Shown one piece after another: positions 52,522 through 60,298 of a stretch of DNA of 64,000 nt (position 1 is the first letter of the stretch; each line of letters opens with the position of its first letter). The translations under genes were made by a program, and so were the position numbers. The notes under the pieces were generated by a model that did no database searches, had not been told where the DNA came from, and worked only from the letters and a program-made list of their open reading frames with translations. The DNA is from Exiguobacterium oxidotolerans JCM 12280 (GTDB lineage Bacteria; Bacillota; Bacilli; Exiguobacteriales; Exiguobacteriaceae): contig NZ_JNIS01000001.1 in NCBI RefSeq assembly GCF_000702625.1, positions 2,794,001-2,858,000 on the forward strand, in the 5' to 3' direction.

Positions 52522-53256
52522 TTAAAGTAAGTTGAGTGGGTTGACACTACTTGCGGCTGAAGAGCTGCTGTAGACGTAGCTGCCGCGATGAAGTTCGAAG
52601 TGAAGGTGAGCACCGAATGCATTACCTGTGCTACCGACTGTCCCGATCTTCGTTCCTTTTGCAATCGTTTGACCCGCATAAACTTTACGTGAATTGAGGT
52701 GGGCATAAACACTTGTGTAGGTTAAACCGTTCACCTTATGTGACATCATGATGTAGTTTCCGTACGCGCCTTGATATTTTGATGAGATGACTTTCCCAGT
52801 GGCTGTCGCATAGACAGGAGTTCCTGTCTTCGCTCCGAAGTCGACACCGTTATGGAACGTATATCCGTAGCGGCCGCTTGCATTGCCATAGCGTTGCGTC
52901 AGAGTCCCGCTTGTCGGGCGAGTGAAGCTAGACGAGACAGACGCTTTTTTTGCAGTGCTCGTTTTAGACTTGAGGCTGTACTTTTTAACGTATCCTGAGT
53001 ATACGTAGCGTTTTTCTCCACCGTAGATGATTTTCGTCCAGTTTCCTTTACGTCCAAGGTATTTAAACGTTTGGCCTGAGTTGACGCCTCCGATGATCCG
53101 GTATTTTGTTGAAGGGCCGGTCCGAACGCGAAGTCCGTCTGCCATGACTTTTACTTTGTAAGAAGTTCCAGCTGCTTCAACCTTACCTGTACCCGTAACT
53201 GCAAATCCTGAAACGACAAGCGCGCTCATCGTCATAGTTGTCAAAATACGTTTCAT
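52522..53256 (-). CDS. secreted SH3b-M23 peptidoglycan endopeptidase, paralog
   Basis: 244 residues. Signal peptide (about 1-29), one SH3b domain (about 32-95, ADGLRVRTGPST), a short Ser/Lys linker and an M23 domain with HNGVDFG and HLHFELH. The peptidase domain is very similar to that of the adjacent gene, down to the C-terminal SAASSVNPL, which shows a local duplication followed by loss or gain of one SH3 domain. SD AGGAGG precedes ATG 53256. Confidence 0.9.
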   Translation of the reverse strand: MKRILTTMTMSALVVSGFAVTGTGKVEAAGTSYKVKVMADGLRVRTGPSTKYRIIGGVNSGQTFKYLGRKGNWTKIIYGGEKRYVYSGYVKKYSLKSKTSTAKKASVSSSFTRPTSGTLTQRYGNASGRYGYTFHNGVDFGAKTGTPVYATATGKVISSKYQGAYGNYIMMSHKVNGLTYTSVYAHLNSRKVYAGQTIAKGTKIGTVGSTGNAFGAHLHFELHRGSYVYSSSSAASSVNPLNLL

Positions 53257-53598
53257 GTTGTAAATCCTCCTGATGTGAAAACAAAGTGTCGGGTCAATGA
53301 AAAATGAAATGACTGAGTCATTTAATAGGATGTGTTGTATATAGAGTAGATTGAGTTAGTAGAATGAGTGGTGCTTTCGAACAAACTGAGTATAGCATTC
53401 GGAATTTACATATCGATATTTCAATTTTATTTCTAAAATATCTTTAGATAATATATATTGTAATCTTTATTTTTGAATAATTACGCAATCCCTTGAGATG
53501 AGGGTTCATCCATGTCATCTGTTTGACTTTTTTATTACAAAGTCAATTATGGGAAATTGTGATATTGTATCGAAACATAACAAAGGAGTGTGAAACAG
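53257..53598. other. AT-rich divergent spacer
   Basis: About 340 bp between the M23 and Nudix genes; AT-rich, no open frame of note. It should hold both promoters; TTGTGATATTGTATC near 53556-53570 contains a possible -10 for the Nudix gene. Confidence 0.4.
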
Positions 53599-54054
53599 TT
53601 GGATATTAACTTTAAATTTGATAAGCAACGATTCAATCATCGGGCGGCTGCCGTGATCGTCAAGGAAGGGTGCCTCTTAATCCATCGGAATATTCGAGAT
53701 GATTTTTGGGCCTTAGCCGGAGGACGGATTCAACTGATGGAGAGCGGGGAGACAGCGGTTGTCCGCGAAATCAAAGAAGAATTAGGATTAGAAGCACAAG
53801 TTAAACGTTTTTTGTGCGTCCACGAAAATTTCTTTACATATGAAGACGTCGCTTTTCATGAAGTAGGTTTTTATTACGAAGTCGAGTTGTTGGATGAGAT
53901 CAATGTGACGACGGAAGATTTTTACGGTGTCGAGGGCGAGGAACTGATTTACCGGTTCGTCCCGATCGACCAATTGCCATCCATTGAATTCTATCCCCTA
54001 CAGCTAAAAACGATGCTCAAGACAGGTGAGTGGGACCGTCTAATAAAAGAATGA
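53599..54054 (+). CDS. Nudix hydrolase
   Basis: 151 residues. The Nudix box is complete (G at its start, E seven later, then REIKEELG). A preceding AGG and a C-terminal region with YRFVPIDQLP resemble MutT/NUDT-like dNTP or ADP-ribose pyrophosphatases; the substrate is unknown. TTG 53599 is chosen because AAAGGAG lies 10 nt before it and only 1 nt before the alternative GTG 53590. It is followed by the composite repeat element. Confidence 0.82.
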   Translation: MDINFKFDKQRFNHRAAAVIVKEGCLLIHRNIRDDFWALAGGRIQLMESGETAVVREIKEELGLEAQVKRFLCVHENFFTYEDVAFHEVGFYYEVELLDEINVTTEDFYGVEGEELIYRFVPIDQLPSIEFYPLQLKTMLKTGEWDRLIKE

Positions 54055-54128
54055 GTTCCTGGAGTAAGACTTGTATCCCCTTTTTGAAGGGGATTCTGGC
54101 TGTAGACAACGTGCGATTGGGAGATTGA

Positions 54129-54270
54129 GCGTCATGTTTCGTTGCTTTCCTCGGGCGAGGCGCAAGCCGTTGCTCCTTGATCCTCACGGCCAACGAGCAG
54201 GGTCTTGCCTGCCTCTGGCAAGTCGCGTTAAAAACGCACTTTTCCCGTAGGAGTCAACGAAACATGACGC
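54129..54270 (+). repeat. dispersed hairpin repeat family 1, full copy
   Basis: Perfect 16-bp arms gcgtcatgtttcgttg and caacgaaacatgacgc enclose ctttcctcgggcgagg, cgcaagccgttgctcc and ttttcccgtaggagt. Followed by TTTTT, so it can also end transcription. The same core occurs at 6010-6099 and 33834-33978, with different but again self-complementary arms. Confidence 0.75.
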
Positions 54271-54307
54271 TTTTTAGGTAATACCGTGACAGAAATCTAG
54301 CATGCAG

Positions 54308-54400
54308 ACGGTTTAGCGCGCAACCCGTCTCAAATCGCTTAGAACCGATTGCCGTTTTGAAGACGAGGCGAAACAAGGCAGCGCGAACGGATTGCCTCTC
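54308..54400 (-). repeat. repeat family 2, diverged inverted copy
   Basis: The reverse complement reads ccgttcgcgctgcc, gcctcgtcttcaaaacggca, agcgatttgagacgg, matching the order of blocks in the units at 33262-33833, but shorter. Confidence 0.5.
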
Positions 54401-54440
54401 GTTATAGCCTATTCATGTTTCATAAGAGTTTGTCTGTAGT

Positions 54441-54471
54441 CAGTATCCCCTTTTTGAAGGGGATTTTTTTG
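54441..54471 (+). terminator. terminator
   Basis: atccccttttt-gaaggggat followed by TTTTTTT; right end of the composite element and likely terminator of the Nudix transcript. Confidence 0.7.
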
Positions 54472-54480
54472 TGGAATGAC

Positions 54481-54505
54481 GTTTATTCATATATCGCAAG
54501 GGAAT
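54481..54505 (+). promoter_or_regulatory. sigma-B-type promoter of the SDR gene
   Basis: GTTTAT, 13 nt, GGGAAT, 45 nt before the start codon. Relatives of this SDR (B. subtilis YdaD type) belong to the sigma-B regulon. Confidence 0.55.
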
Positions 54506-54549
54506 GTTAACTAAGGAAGTCAATTATCAAAGTAGAGGGGATGAGTAAG

Positions 54550-55425
54550 ATGCGCGAAAAGCAACTGAGGGACATGCATGAAGAAGCAAAAGGGCAAACA
54601 CAAGATCATCAACCAGGAATCGAATCGGAAATGAATCCGGAACCGATTTATGACGATCCCGAGTATGTCGGCTCCGGGAAGCTGAAAGGGAAAGTCGCGC
54701 TCATCACTGGCGGTGACAGCGGGATTGGTCGCGCCGTCGCGATCGCTTACGCAAAAGAAGGTGCAAATGTCGCGATCGTTTACTTAAATGAAGGACAGGA
54801 CGCGGAAAAAACGAAGCAGTTAATCGAAGGGTACGGAGTTAAGGCCCTTGCATTTGCGAAAGACGTCAGCCGTCCGGAAAATGCAAAACCAATCATTGAT
54901 CAGGTACTTGAGGAATTCGGTCAACTGAATATTCTCGTCAACAACGCAGGAAAACAATTTCCGCAAGATGATTTTTTAGACATCACACCGGAGCAGTTGC
55001 AGGAGACGTTCGAAACGAACATCTTCTCGATGTTTTATTTGACGCAGGCTGCCGTACCGCATCTTAAAGAAGAAGATACAATCATCAATACGTCGTCCGT
55101 GACGGCTTATCGCGGGGCACCGACGTTAATCGATTATTCGGCGACAAAAGGGGCGATTACGACGTTAACACGTTCGCTTGCATCGAGCCTCGTGGAAAAA
55201 GGCATTCGTGTCAATGCCGTCGCACCGGGTCCGATTTGGACACCGTTAATTCCGGCGACGTTCTCTAAAGAGAAGGTCGAAGCACATGGGGAAGACACGT
55301 TACTGAAGCGTCGGGGACAACCTTCAGAAAATGCTCCGGCTTATGTCTATCTCGCATCACGCGACTCAAGTTACGTCACGGGGCAAACAATCCATATCAA
55401 TGGCGGCGATTACATCACATCATAA
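54550..55425 (+). CDS. general-stress short-chain dehydrogenase (YdaD/YhxC-like)
   Basis: 291 residues. An N-terminal extension (about 1-45) typical of the GSP39-type SDRs precedes the Rossmann domain: GGDSGIGRAVAIAYAKEG, NNAG, the catalytic Ser in NTSSVTA and YSATK (Tyr, Lys). The C-terminus ends HINGGDYITS. Substrate unknown. ATG 54541 touches the SD AGAGGGG, so ATG 54550 is preferred. It heads a stress-type cluster with a small Pro-rich protein and a catalase. Confidence 0.88.
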   Translation: MREKQLRDMHEEAKGQTQDHQPGIESEMNPEPIYDDPEYVGSGKLKGKVALITGGDSGIGRAVAIAYAKEGANVAIVYLNEGQDAEKTKQLIEGYGVKALAFAKDVSRPENAKPIIDQVLEEFGQLNILVNNAGKQFPQDDFLDITPEQLQETFETNIFSMFYLTQAAVPHLKEEDTIINTSSVTAYRGAPTLIDYSATKGAITTLTRSLASSLVEKGIRVNAVAPGPIWTPLIPATFSKEKVEAHGEDTLLKRRGQPSENAPAYVYLASRDSSYVTGQTIHINGGDYITS

Positions 55426-55438
55426 GGAGGTCTTTTTT

Positions 55439-55627
55439 ATGAAGAAGAATCCGAACGAAGTACCGGAACACGAACCGAATCACGAACCGAACGAAGTGCC
55501 GGGAACACCACCGTCGGAGATTCCGGACACCCCGCAAGAAGATCCAATTCGTCAACCGGAACCGGACACGTTCCCGGAACCGACAGAAATACCGGATGCA
55601 CCACAAGAAGATCCGACACCGTATTGA
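55439..55627 (+). CDS. 62-residue Pro/Glu-rich protein
   Basis: ATG 55439 with SD AAGGAGG that overlaps the end of the SDR gene. It has no hydrophobic core and is built of repeated E/D-x-P elements (NEVPEHEPNHEPNEVPG, EIPDTPQEDP, EIPDAPQEDP), so probably disordered. Co-transcribed with the SDR and perhaps catalase genes. Family not recognised. Confidence 0.65.
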   Translation: MKKNPNEVPEHEPNHEPNEVPGTPPSEIPDTPQEDPIRQPEPDTFPEPTEIPDAPQEDPTPY

Positions 55628-55690
55628 TGGCAGCGATGACCTAACTAGCTGATTGACACCGATTGCATTTACTTATGGGGAGGTAACAGT

Positions 55691-57700
55691 ATGACGAATA
55701 AAAAAGAAGAACAAATGAAGGCGCACCAAATCGATAACACGAAAAAAGCGGGACTGACGACGAATCAAGGGTTGAAAATGGCGGAAGATGAATTTTCGCT
55801 AAAGGCAGGACTACGGGGACCGACATTGATTGAAGACTTCCACTTTAGAGAGAAGATGACACACTTTGACCATGAACGGATTCCAGAACGAATCGTCCAC
55901 GCTAGAGGTGTCGGGGCACATGGTGAATTTCAGGTATACGAACCGCTAGCTGAGATTACGAAAGCGGGCTTTTTGAACGATCCCTCGAAAACGACACCGG
56001 TCTTCGTCCGTTTTTCGACGGTCCAAGGGTCACGCGGTTCAGGAGATACGGTCCGTGATGTCCGCGGTTTCTCGACGAAGTTTTATACGGGTGAAGGCAA
56101 CTACGATTTAGTCGGGAATAACATTCCGGTATTCTTCATTCAAGATGCCATCAAGTTTCCTGATTTCGTCCATGCCGTCAAACCGGAGCCACATACGGAA
56201 GTTCCGCAAGGCGCAAGCGCGCATGATACGTTTTGGGATTTCATCGGTCAAAATCATGAGACTGCACATACGGTCATGTGGGCGATGAGTGACCGTGGAA
56301 TTCCACGGAGCCTTCGGATGATGGAAGGGTTCGGCGTCCATACATTCCGACTCGTCAACGCACAAGGGAAGGCACACTTCGTTAAGTTCCACTGGAAACC
56401 AAAACTTGGTGTTCATTCGCAAGTCTGGGATGAAGCACAAAAAGCACTTGGTAAAAATCCTGATTTCCACCGCGTTGATTTATATGAAGCAATCGATAAA
56501 GGGGATTTCCCGGAGTGGGAGCTCGGACTGCAATTGATTGCGGAAGAGGATGAGTTTAAGTTTGATTTTGATATTCTCGATCCAACGAAACTATGGCCGG
56601 AAGAAGAAGTACCGGTCCGACTCGTCGGTAAAATGACATTGAACCGAAATGTCGACAATTTCTTTGCGGAAACAGAACAAGTAGCGTTCCACCCAGGACA
56701 CATCGTTCCGGGAATTGATTTTTCGAATGATCCGTTGTTACAAGGGCGGTTATTCTCATATACGGACACACAGTTGTCCCGACTCGGAGGACCGAACTTC
56801 CATCAAATTCCGATCAATCAGCCGGTTTGTCCGTACCATAACAATCAGCGGGACGGCATGCATCAGATGGCGGTCCATAAAGGACAGACGAGCTATCACA
56901 AAAATGGTTTGAATGAAAATCAGCCTGAGCCTGTCCCGGTCGAAGAAGGCGGTTTTGAACATTACCAGGAAAAAGTCGACGGCCATAAAGTACGTGGCCG
57001 GAGTGAAAGTTTCCTCGACTTTTATTCACAGGCGAAGCTCTTTTACAACAGCATGACTGCTGTTGAACAACAACACATTCGTGATGCCTACAGCTTCGAG
57101 CTCGGAAAGTGTGAATCTGATGTCGTCAAAGCGAATGCCGTCGATCTGCTGAATCATATCGACCATGCCCTCGCGAAAGAGGTTGCGGAGAACATTGACG
57201 TTGCGGTACCGACGACGGATGAAGGGGTTCAATCAGAGAAACGCTCAGATGCCCTCAGTATGGAACATACGATTCGAAAAACGGATACGCGCAGTGTTGC
57301 TCTGTTGCTTGCAGGGGACGTGGATGCAAATCAGGTGAAGGCGTGGGTCGAAAAACTAGCGGAGCATAACATCAATTACAGCCTCGTTGGTAAAAAAGCC
57401 TATACACTAGGTGAAATGAAAGTAAAAGAAACGTATGATACGGTCGATTCAAGTTTGTTTGACGCCGCATTCTTAATTAGCGCATCTTCAAAAGTAGCGG
57501 ACGACGTGCTCGAATTTATCGAGAACACGTATAAACATGCTAAACCGCTGGCGTTACATCTCCATGATGACTCAGTACTCGATAAGTGCCGTGTTGAAAC
57601 GGATCAACCGGGTGTCTTCTTATTCAAAGAACATAACTTGGATCATTTTGATTCGTTCATCGAAGGCATCGCCCAAGCACGTTTTTGGGACCGGAAATAA
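55691..57700 (+). CDS. katE: large-subunit catalase with C-terminal flavodoxin-like domain
   Basis: 669 residues, the length of clade 2 large catalases. The active-site His is in RIVHARGVGAHGEF, Asn in GNNIPVFFIQDAIKFPD, and the haem-ligand Tyr in RLFSYTDTQLSR. A C-terminal DJ-1/PfpI-like domain (about 530-665) is present. It breaks down hydrogen peroxide in the cytoplasm. Clade 2 catalases in Bacillus are sigma-B-dependent, which fits the upstream sigma-B-type promoter if the three genes form one unit; a TTGACA at 55651 may add an own promoter. Confidence 0.95.
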   Translation: MTNKKEEQMKAHQIDNTKKAGLTTNQGLKMAEDEFSLKAGLRGPTLIEDFHFREKMTHFDHERIPERIVHARGVGAHGEFQVYEPLAEITKAGFLNDPSKTTPVFVRFSTVQGSRGSGDTVRDVRGFSTKFYTGEGNYDLVGNNIPVFFIQDAIKFPDFVHAVKPEPHTEVPQGASAHDTFWDFIGQNHETAHTVMWAMSDRGIPRSLRMMEGFGVHTFRLVNAQGKAHFVKFHWKPKLGVHSQVWDEAQKALGKNPDFHRVDLYEAIDKGDFPEWELGLQLIAEEDEFKFDFDILDPTKLWPEEEVPVRLVGKMTLNRNVDNFFAETEQVAFHPGHIVPGIDFSNDPLLQGRLFSYTDTQLSRLGGPNFHQIPINQPVCPYHNNQRDGMHQMAVHKGQTSYHKNGLNENQPEPVPVEEGGFEHYQEKVDGHKVRGRSESFLDFYSQAKLFYNSMTAVEQQHIRDAYSFELGKCESDVVKANAVDLLNHIDHALAKEVAENIDVAVPTTDEGVQSEKRSDALSMEHTIRKTDTRSVALLLAGDVDANQVKAWVEKLAEHNINYSLVGKKAYTLGEMKVKETYDTVDSSLFDAAFLISASSKVADDVLEFIENTYKHAKPLALHLHDDSVLDKCRVETDQPGVFLFKEHNLDHFDSFIEGIAQARFWDRK

Positions 57701-57709
57701 GAATAGTCA

Positions 57710-57740
57710 AGGACCTCCAGCGTTGACGGGAGGTCCTTTT
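57710..57740 (+). terminator. terminator of katE
   Basis: aggacctcc-agcgttgac-gggaggtcct followed by TTTT. Confidence 0.85.
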
Positions 57741-57920
57741 GACGTCGTTAAAATAACGTATGACTCTAATCAATATGTAAATAAAAGCCCTTTTTACACT
57801 GCTGAATCTTTACTCTTCATAAAATTTGTTTACATCCTGATAAATGACAAAATAATCAAAAAAACAGGAACTTTTTAGGTAGGTATCCGTAGAATAGGTT
57901 AAACAAAGGGGGAAGTTCAA

Positions 57921-58211
57921 ATGGAAATCATTTTGGGGATCATTGCCGTCGGAGCAGCATTTTGGTTTTTCTTCAGTTACTTACTCGGCTTTAAAAAGAA
58001 AAATATCACGATGACGTTTGACGATCGTTTTTATACGCTTGATGAACATGTCAAAGCGATCGAGCAGAAATTAAAGCAGGATGGAAAACAGGTCGAGTAC
58101 TTAGGAAACCGCCGTTTTTTAGTAAGCGGGAAACGTTATCTGTTCGTTGAACGGACCGTTTCGATGTCAGGTGTTCCGATGCAACAGACGATTTTAGAGT
58201 TCGAAAAGTAA
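57921..58211 (+). CDS. 96-residue membrane-anchored protein
   Basis: One N-terminal transmembrane helix (about 3-22), a basic junction (FKKKN), then a ~70-residue soluble domain with VKAIEQKLKQDGKQVEYLGNRRFLVSG. Family not recognised. SD AAAGGGGGAAG. Its last 34 bp, including the stop, recur at 61412-61445, beyond the next operon. Confidence 0.65.
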   Translation: MEIILGIIAVGAAFWFFFSYLLGFKKKNITMTFDDRFYTLDEHVKAIEQKLKQDGKQVEYLGNRRFLVSGKRYLFVERTVSMSGVPMQQTILEFEK

Positions 58212-58213
58212 GT
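58180..58213 (+). repeat. 34-bp direct repeat, left copy
   Basis: tgcaacagacgattttagag... to aagtaagt, the 3' end of the 96-residue gene. It matches 61412-61445 at 32 of 34 positions. Confidence 0.75.
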
Positions 58214-58214
58214 A

Positions 58215-58262
58215 AAAAAGGTGATGCCGACTCAGAAATGAAATCGGCAGCACCTTTTTTTA
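58215..58262 (+). terminator. Rho-independent terminator
   Basis: aaaaaggtgatgccga pairs with tcggcagcaccttttt. Confidence 0.85.
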
Positions 58263-58336
58263 TGTCGATAGATAATTGAGACTAACAATTCTAGAAGGCT
58301 GGTCAAAAAGAAATAAAATCAATAGATGGGAAATGA

Positions 58337-58369
58337 TTGACAGTCAACTGTACTATCGATATGATACAG
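58337..58369 (+). promoter_or_regulatory. promoter with YtrA-type operator
   Basis: -35 TTGACA (58337-58342), 17-nt spacer, -10 TATGAT (58360-58365). The inverted repeat CTGTA-N12-TACAG (58348-58369) overlaps the -10, similar to the AGTGTA-N13-TACACT operator of B. subtilis YtrA. Autoregulation by the first gene of the operon is likely. Confidence 0.65.
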
Positions 58370-58425
58370 AGAGAAAGTGTATTACTGTTTTAATACAACG
58401 AACGGTGAAAGGTGGTCGAGGGCAC

Positions 58426-58806
58426 GTGCAATTTGACCAAAGAAGCCCGGTGTATCTTCAAGTCGTCCGTTGGTTTAAGGAACGAATCGCGACAGAAGAC
58501 TTAAAATGCGGGCAAGAAATTCCATCGCGTCGGGAAACCGCTGCGCAACTTGGAATAAATCCGAATACGGCTCAAAAAGCATACAAAGAAATGGAGGACC
58601 AGCAATTGATTACGACAGAACGGAATGTACCGAGTAAAATCACGATGGATCAAAACATTGTAAAAAAAGTCCGGACGGAGATGTTGGACGAAGCAGTCGC
58701 ACAATTCATCGAGGCGGTCCAAGCGATTCAGATACCGCTCGGCGAAGTCGTTACAAAAGTCGAAACCGTCTATCAATCAACGGAACGGAGGAAAATTGAT
58801 GCTTGA
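58426..58806 (+). CDS. GntR-family regulator, YtrA subfamily
   Basis: 126 residues. The N-terminal winged helix (QFDQRSPVYLQVVRWFKERI, IPSRRETAAQLGINPNTAQK) is followed by only a short helical dimerisation tail, the YtrA layout. GTG 58426 with upstream GAAAGGTGG is the likely start; the frame is open further upstream. YtrA-type proteins repress linked ABC transporter genes and respond to cell-wall antibiotics in B. subtilis. It overlaps the ATPase gene by 8 nt. Confidence 0.85.
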   Translation: MQFDQRSPVYLQVVRWFKERIATEDLKCGQEIPSRRETAAQLGINPNTAQKAYKEMEDQQLITTERNVPSKITMDQNIVKKVRTEMLDEAVAQFIEAVQAIQIPLGEVVTKVETVYQSTERRKIDA

Positions 58807-59479
58807 AGTCCATGGATTAAAGAAACGATATGGTCGTAAGAAACCGATCTTAGAAGGGGTTTCCTTTTCAGTTCGCCCGGACAGTATCACCTGCCTGATT
58901 GGTTTGAACGGGGAAGGGAAATCGACGATTTTAAAAGCAATCATGGGCCTTGTGCCGATCGACGCCGGAACAGTGCTGGTCGACGGTGAAGTCTCGCGCG
59001 AAAAAATTGCTTTTGTTCCCGATCTTCAAACGATGCCTTCTTACATGACGATTGGAGATGCTTTGCTTTACATGAGTGATTATTATCCGGACTGGAATCC
59101 GAAGGTCGCGGAAGAATTAATGGGGCTGTTGAAGCTGTTATCGACCGACCGGATTTTAGAACTGTCAAAAGGAAATCAGGCGAAGTTCAGTTTGGTGCTC
59201 GGTTTTGCACTAGATCGTCCCTATTTGTTGCTTGACGAACCTTTCGCAGGAATTGATTTATTTACGAAAGAACAAATTGCCTGGCTATTTTCGAGTCATT
59301 TCATGGAAGGACGTGCAATCTTGATGACGACGCATGAAATCGTCGAAGTCGAACATTTGATTGATCGGGTCGTCTTTTTACAGGATGGTCGGATTATCGA
59401 TGAACACGATACAGAAGAAATGCGGGAAATGTACGGAAAATCGGTCCAAGACCGCATGCGGGAGGTTTATCAACGATGA
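58799..59479 (+). CDS. ABC transporter ATP-binding protein (YtrB/BcrA-like)
   Basis: 226 residues. Walker A GLNGEGKST, a signature degraded to LSKGNQAKFSL, Walker B YLLLDEPFAGID and the switch His in TTHEI. SD GGAGG precedes ATG 58799, within the end of the regulator gene. It should energise the permease encoded downstream, whose start overlaps its stop. Confidence 0.87.
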   Translation: MLEVHGLKKRYGRKKPILEGVSFSVRPDSITCLIGLNGEGKSTILKAIMGLVPIDAGTVLVDGEVSREKIAFVPDLQTMPSYMTIGDALLYMSDYYPDWNPKVAEELMGLLKLLSTDRILELSKGNQAKFSLVLGFALDRPYLLLDEPFAGIDLFTKEQIAWLFSSHFMEGRAILMTTHEIVEVEHLIDRVVFLQDGRIIDEHDTEEMREMYGKSVQDRMREVYQR

Positions 59480-60288
59480 AACAATATCTGATGCTGACGA
59501 ATGAAGAGTTAAAACGAAGCTGGAAAATCATCGTATCGTTCATTCTTGCGATTGCGAGTATCGAAATCTTAATTGTTGTCGGACGAATCATTTACCATGA
59601 ACGCCAAGTTCAAAGTTACATGAAGAGTGCAAAACTGTCTGAAGTCGAAGCGATTCAAGAAATCGGGAAATTATCGTTTGAACAAGCCAGTTCTTATTTC
59701 AGTTATATCATTATGATTGGAGTTGCGTTTGTGTTGCTGTATGCGATTCAAATCTGGTACCGGGATTGGTTAGGTGAATCCAAATACATATATCGGTTAT
59801 TACTATTACCAGGTAGTCGCGCAAAAATCTTTTTCGCAAAATTTACTTCACTCGTACTCGTGATTGTCAGTTTCCTTGGTTTACAGTGGACGGTGATTCA
59901 ACTCAGTCATGTGATCTTCAACTGGTTAATTAAAGGTGGGTACAGGGAGTCTTCTACGCTCGGTCTTTCAAGGAGCCTTAATAAATTGTACATGATGAAC
60001 TTAGTCGATTTACTTGTGCTGGTCGTCTTATCGCTGTTCATCGTCAGCTTCTTGTTCCTGTTCGTTCTGCTTGAACGGTCATACGGGAAATCAAAAGGGA
60101 TGCTGTTCATCATCATTGAACTAGTTGCCTTTATAGTTATTTCAATTAGTATGCAGTATAGCTTAGAAATGATTGACGGGTTGCTTCAAGAAGAATTCGG
60201 AGCAATCGTTCTGTCAGTATTTACGTTGTATTTTATTTATACAATTTGGAGAAGTTTGCGTTTGTTAAAATGGAAAATCACAGTATAA
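59476..60288 (+). CDS. ABC permease subunit of the YtrA-like operon
   Basis: 270 residues with about six membrane helices (for example VSFILAIASIEILIVVGRII and FSYIIMIGVAFVLLYAIQIW). Its ATG overlaps the stop of the ATPase gene (ATGA), so the two are translationally coupled. The sequence is diverged and shows no substrate clue. Export or antibiotic-sensing roles are typical for such operons. Confidence 0.75.
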   Translation: MKQYLMLTNEELKRSWKIIVSFILAIASIEILIVVGRIIYHERQVQSYMKSAKLSEVEAIQEIGKLSFEQASSYFSYIIMIGVAFVLLYAIQIWYRDWLGESKYIYRLLLLPGSRAKIFFAKFTSLVLVIVSFLGLQWTVIQLSHVIFNWLIKGGYRESSTLGLSRSLNKLYMMNLVDLLVLVVLSLFIVSFLFLFVLLERSYGKSKGMLFIIIELVAFIVISISMQYSLEMIDGLLQEEFGAIVLSVFTLYFIYTIWRSLRLLKWKITV

Positions 60289-60298
60289 GGAGGAAACC

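Larger units (their letters stand above)
54073..54463. repeat. inverted-repeat-bounded composite intergenic element
   Basis: The left end ATCCCCTTTTTGAAGGGGAT then CTGGCTGTAGACAA, and the right end TTTGTCTGTAGTCAG then the same GGGG hairpin, are imperfect inverted repeats of about 36 bp. Inside lie one copy each of repeat families 1 and 2. There are no reading frames. It could be a MITE-like insertion behind the Nudix gene. Confidence 0.5.
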
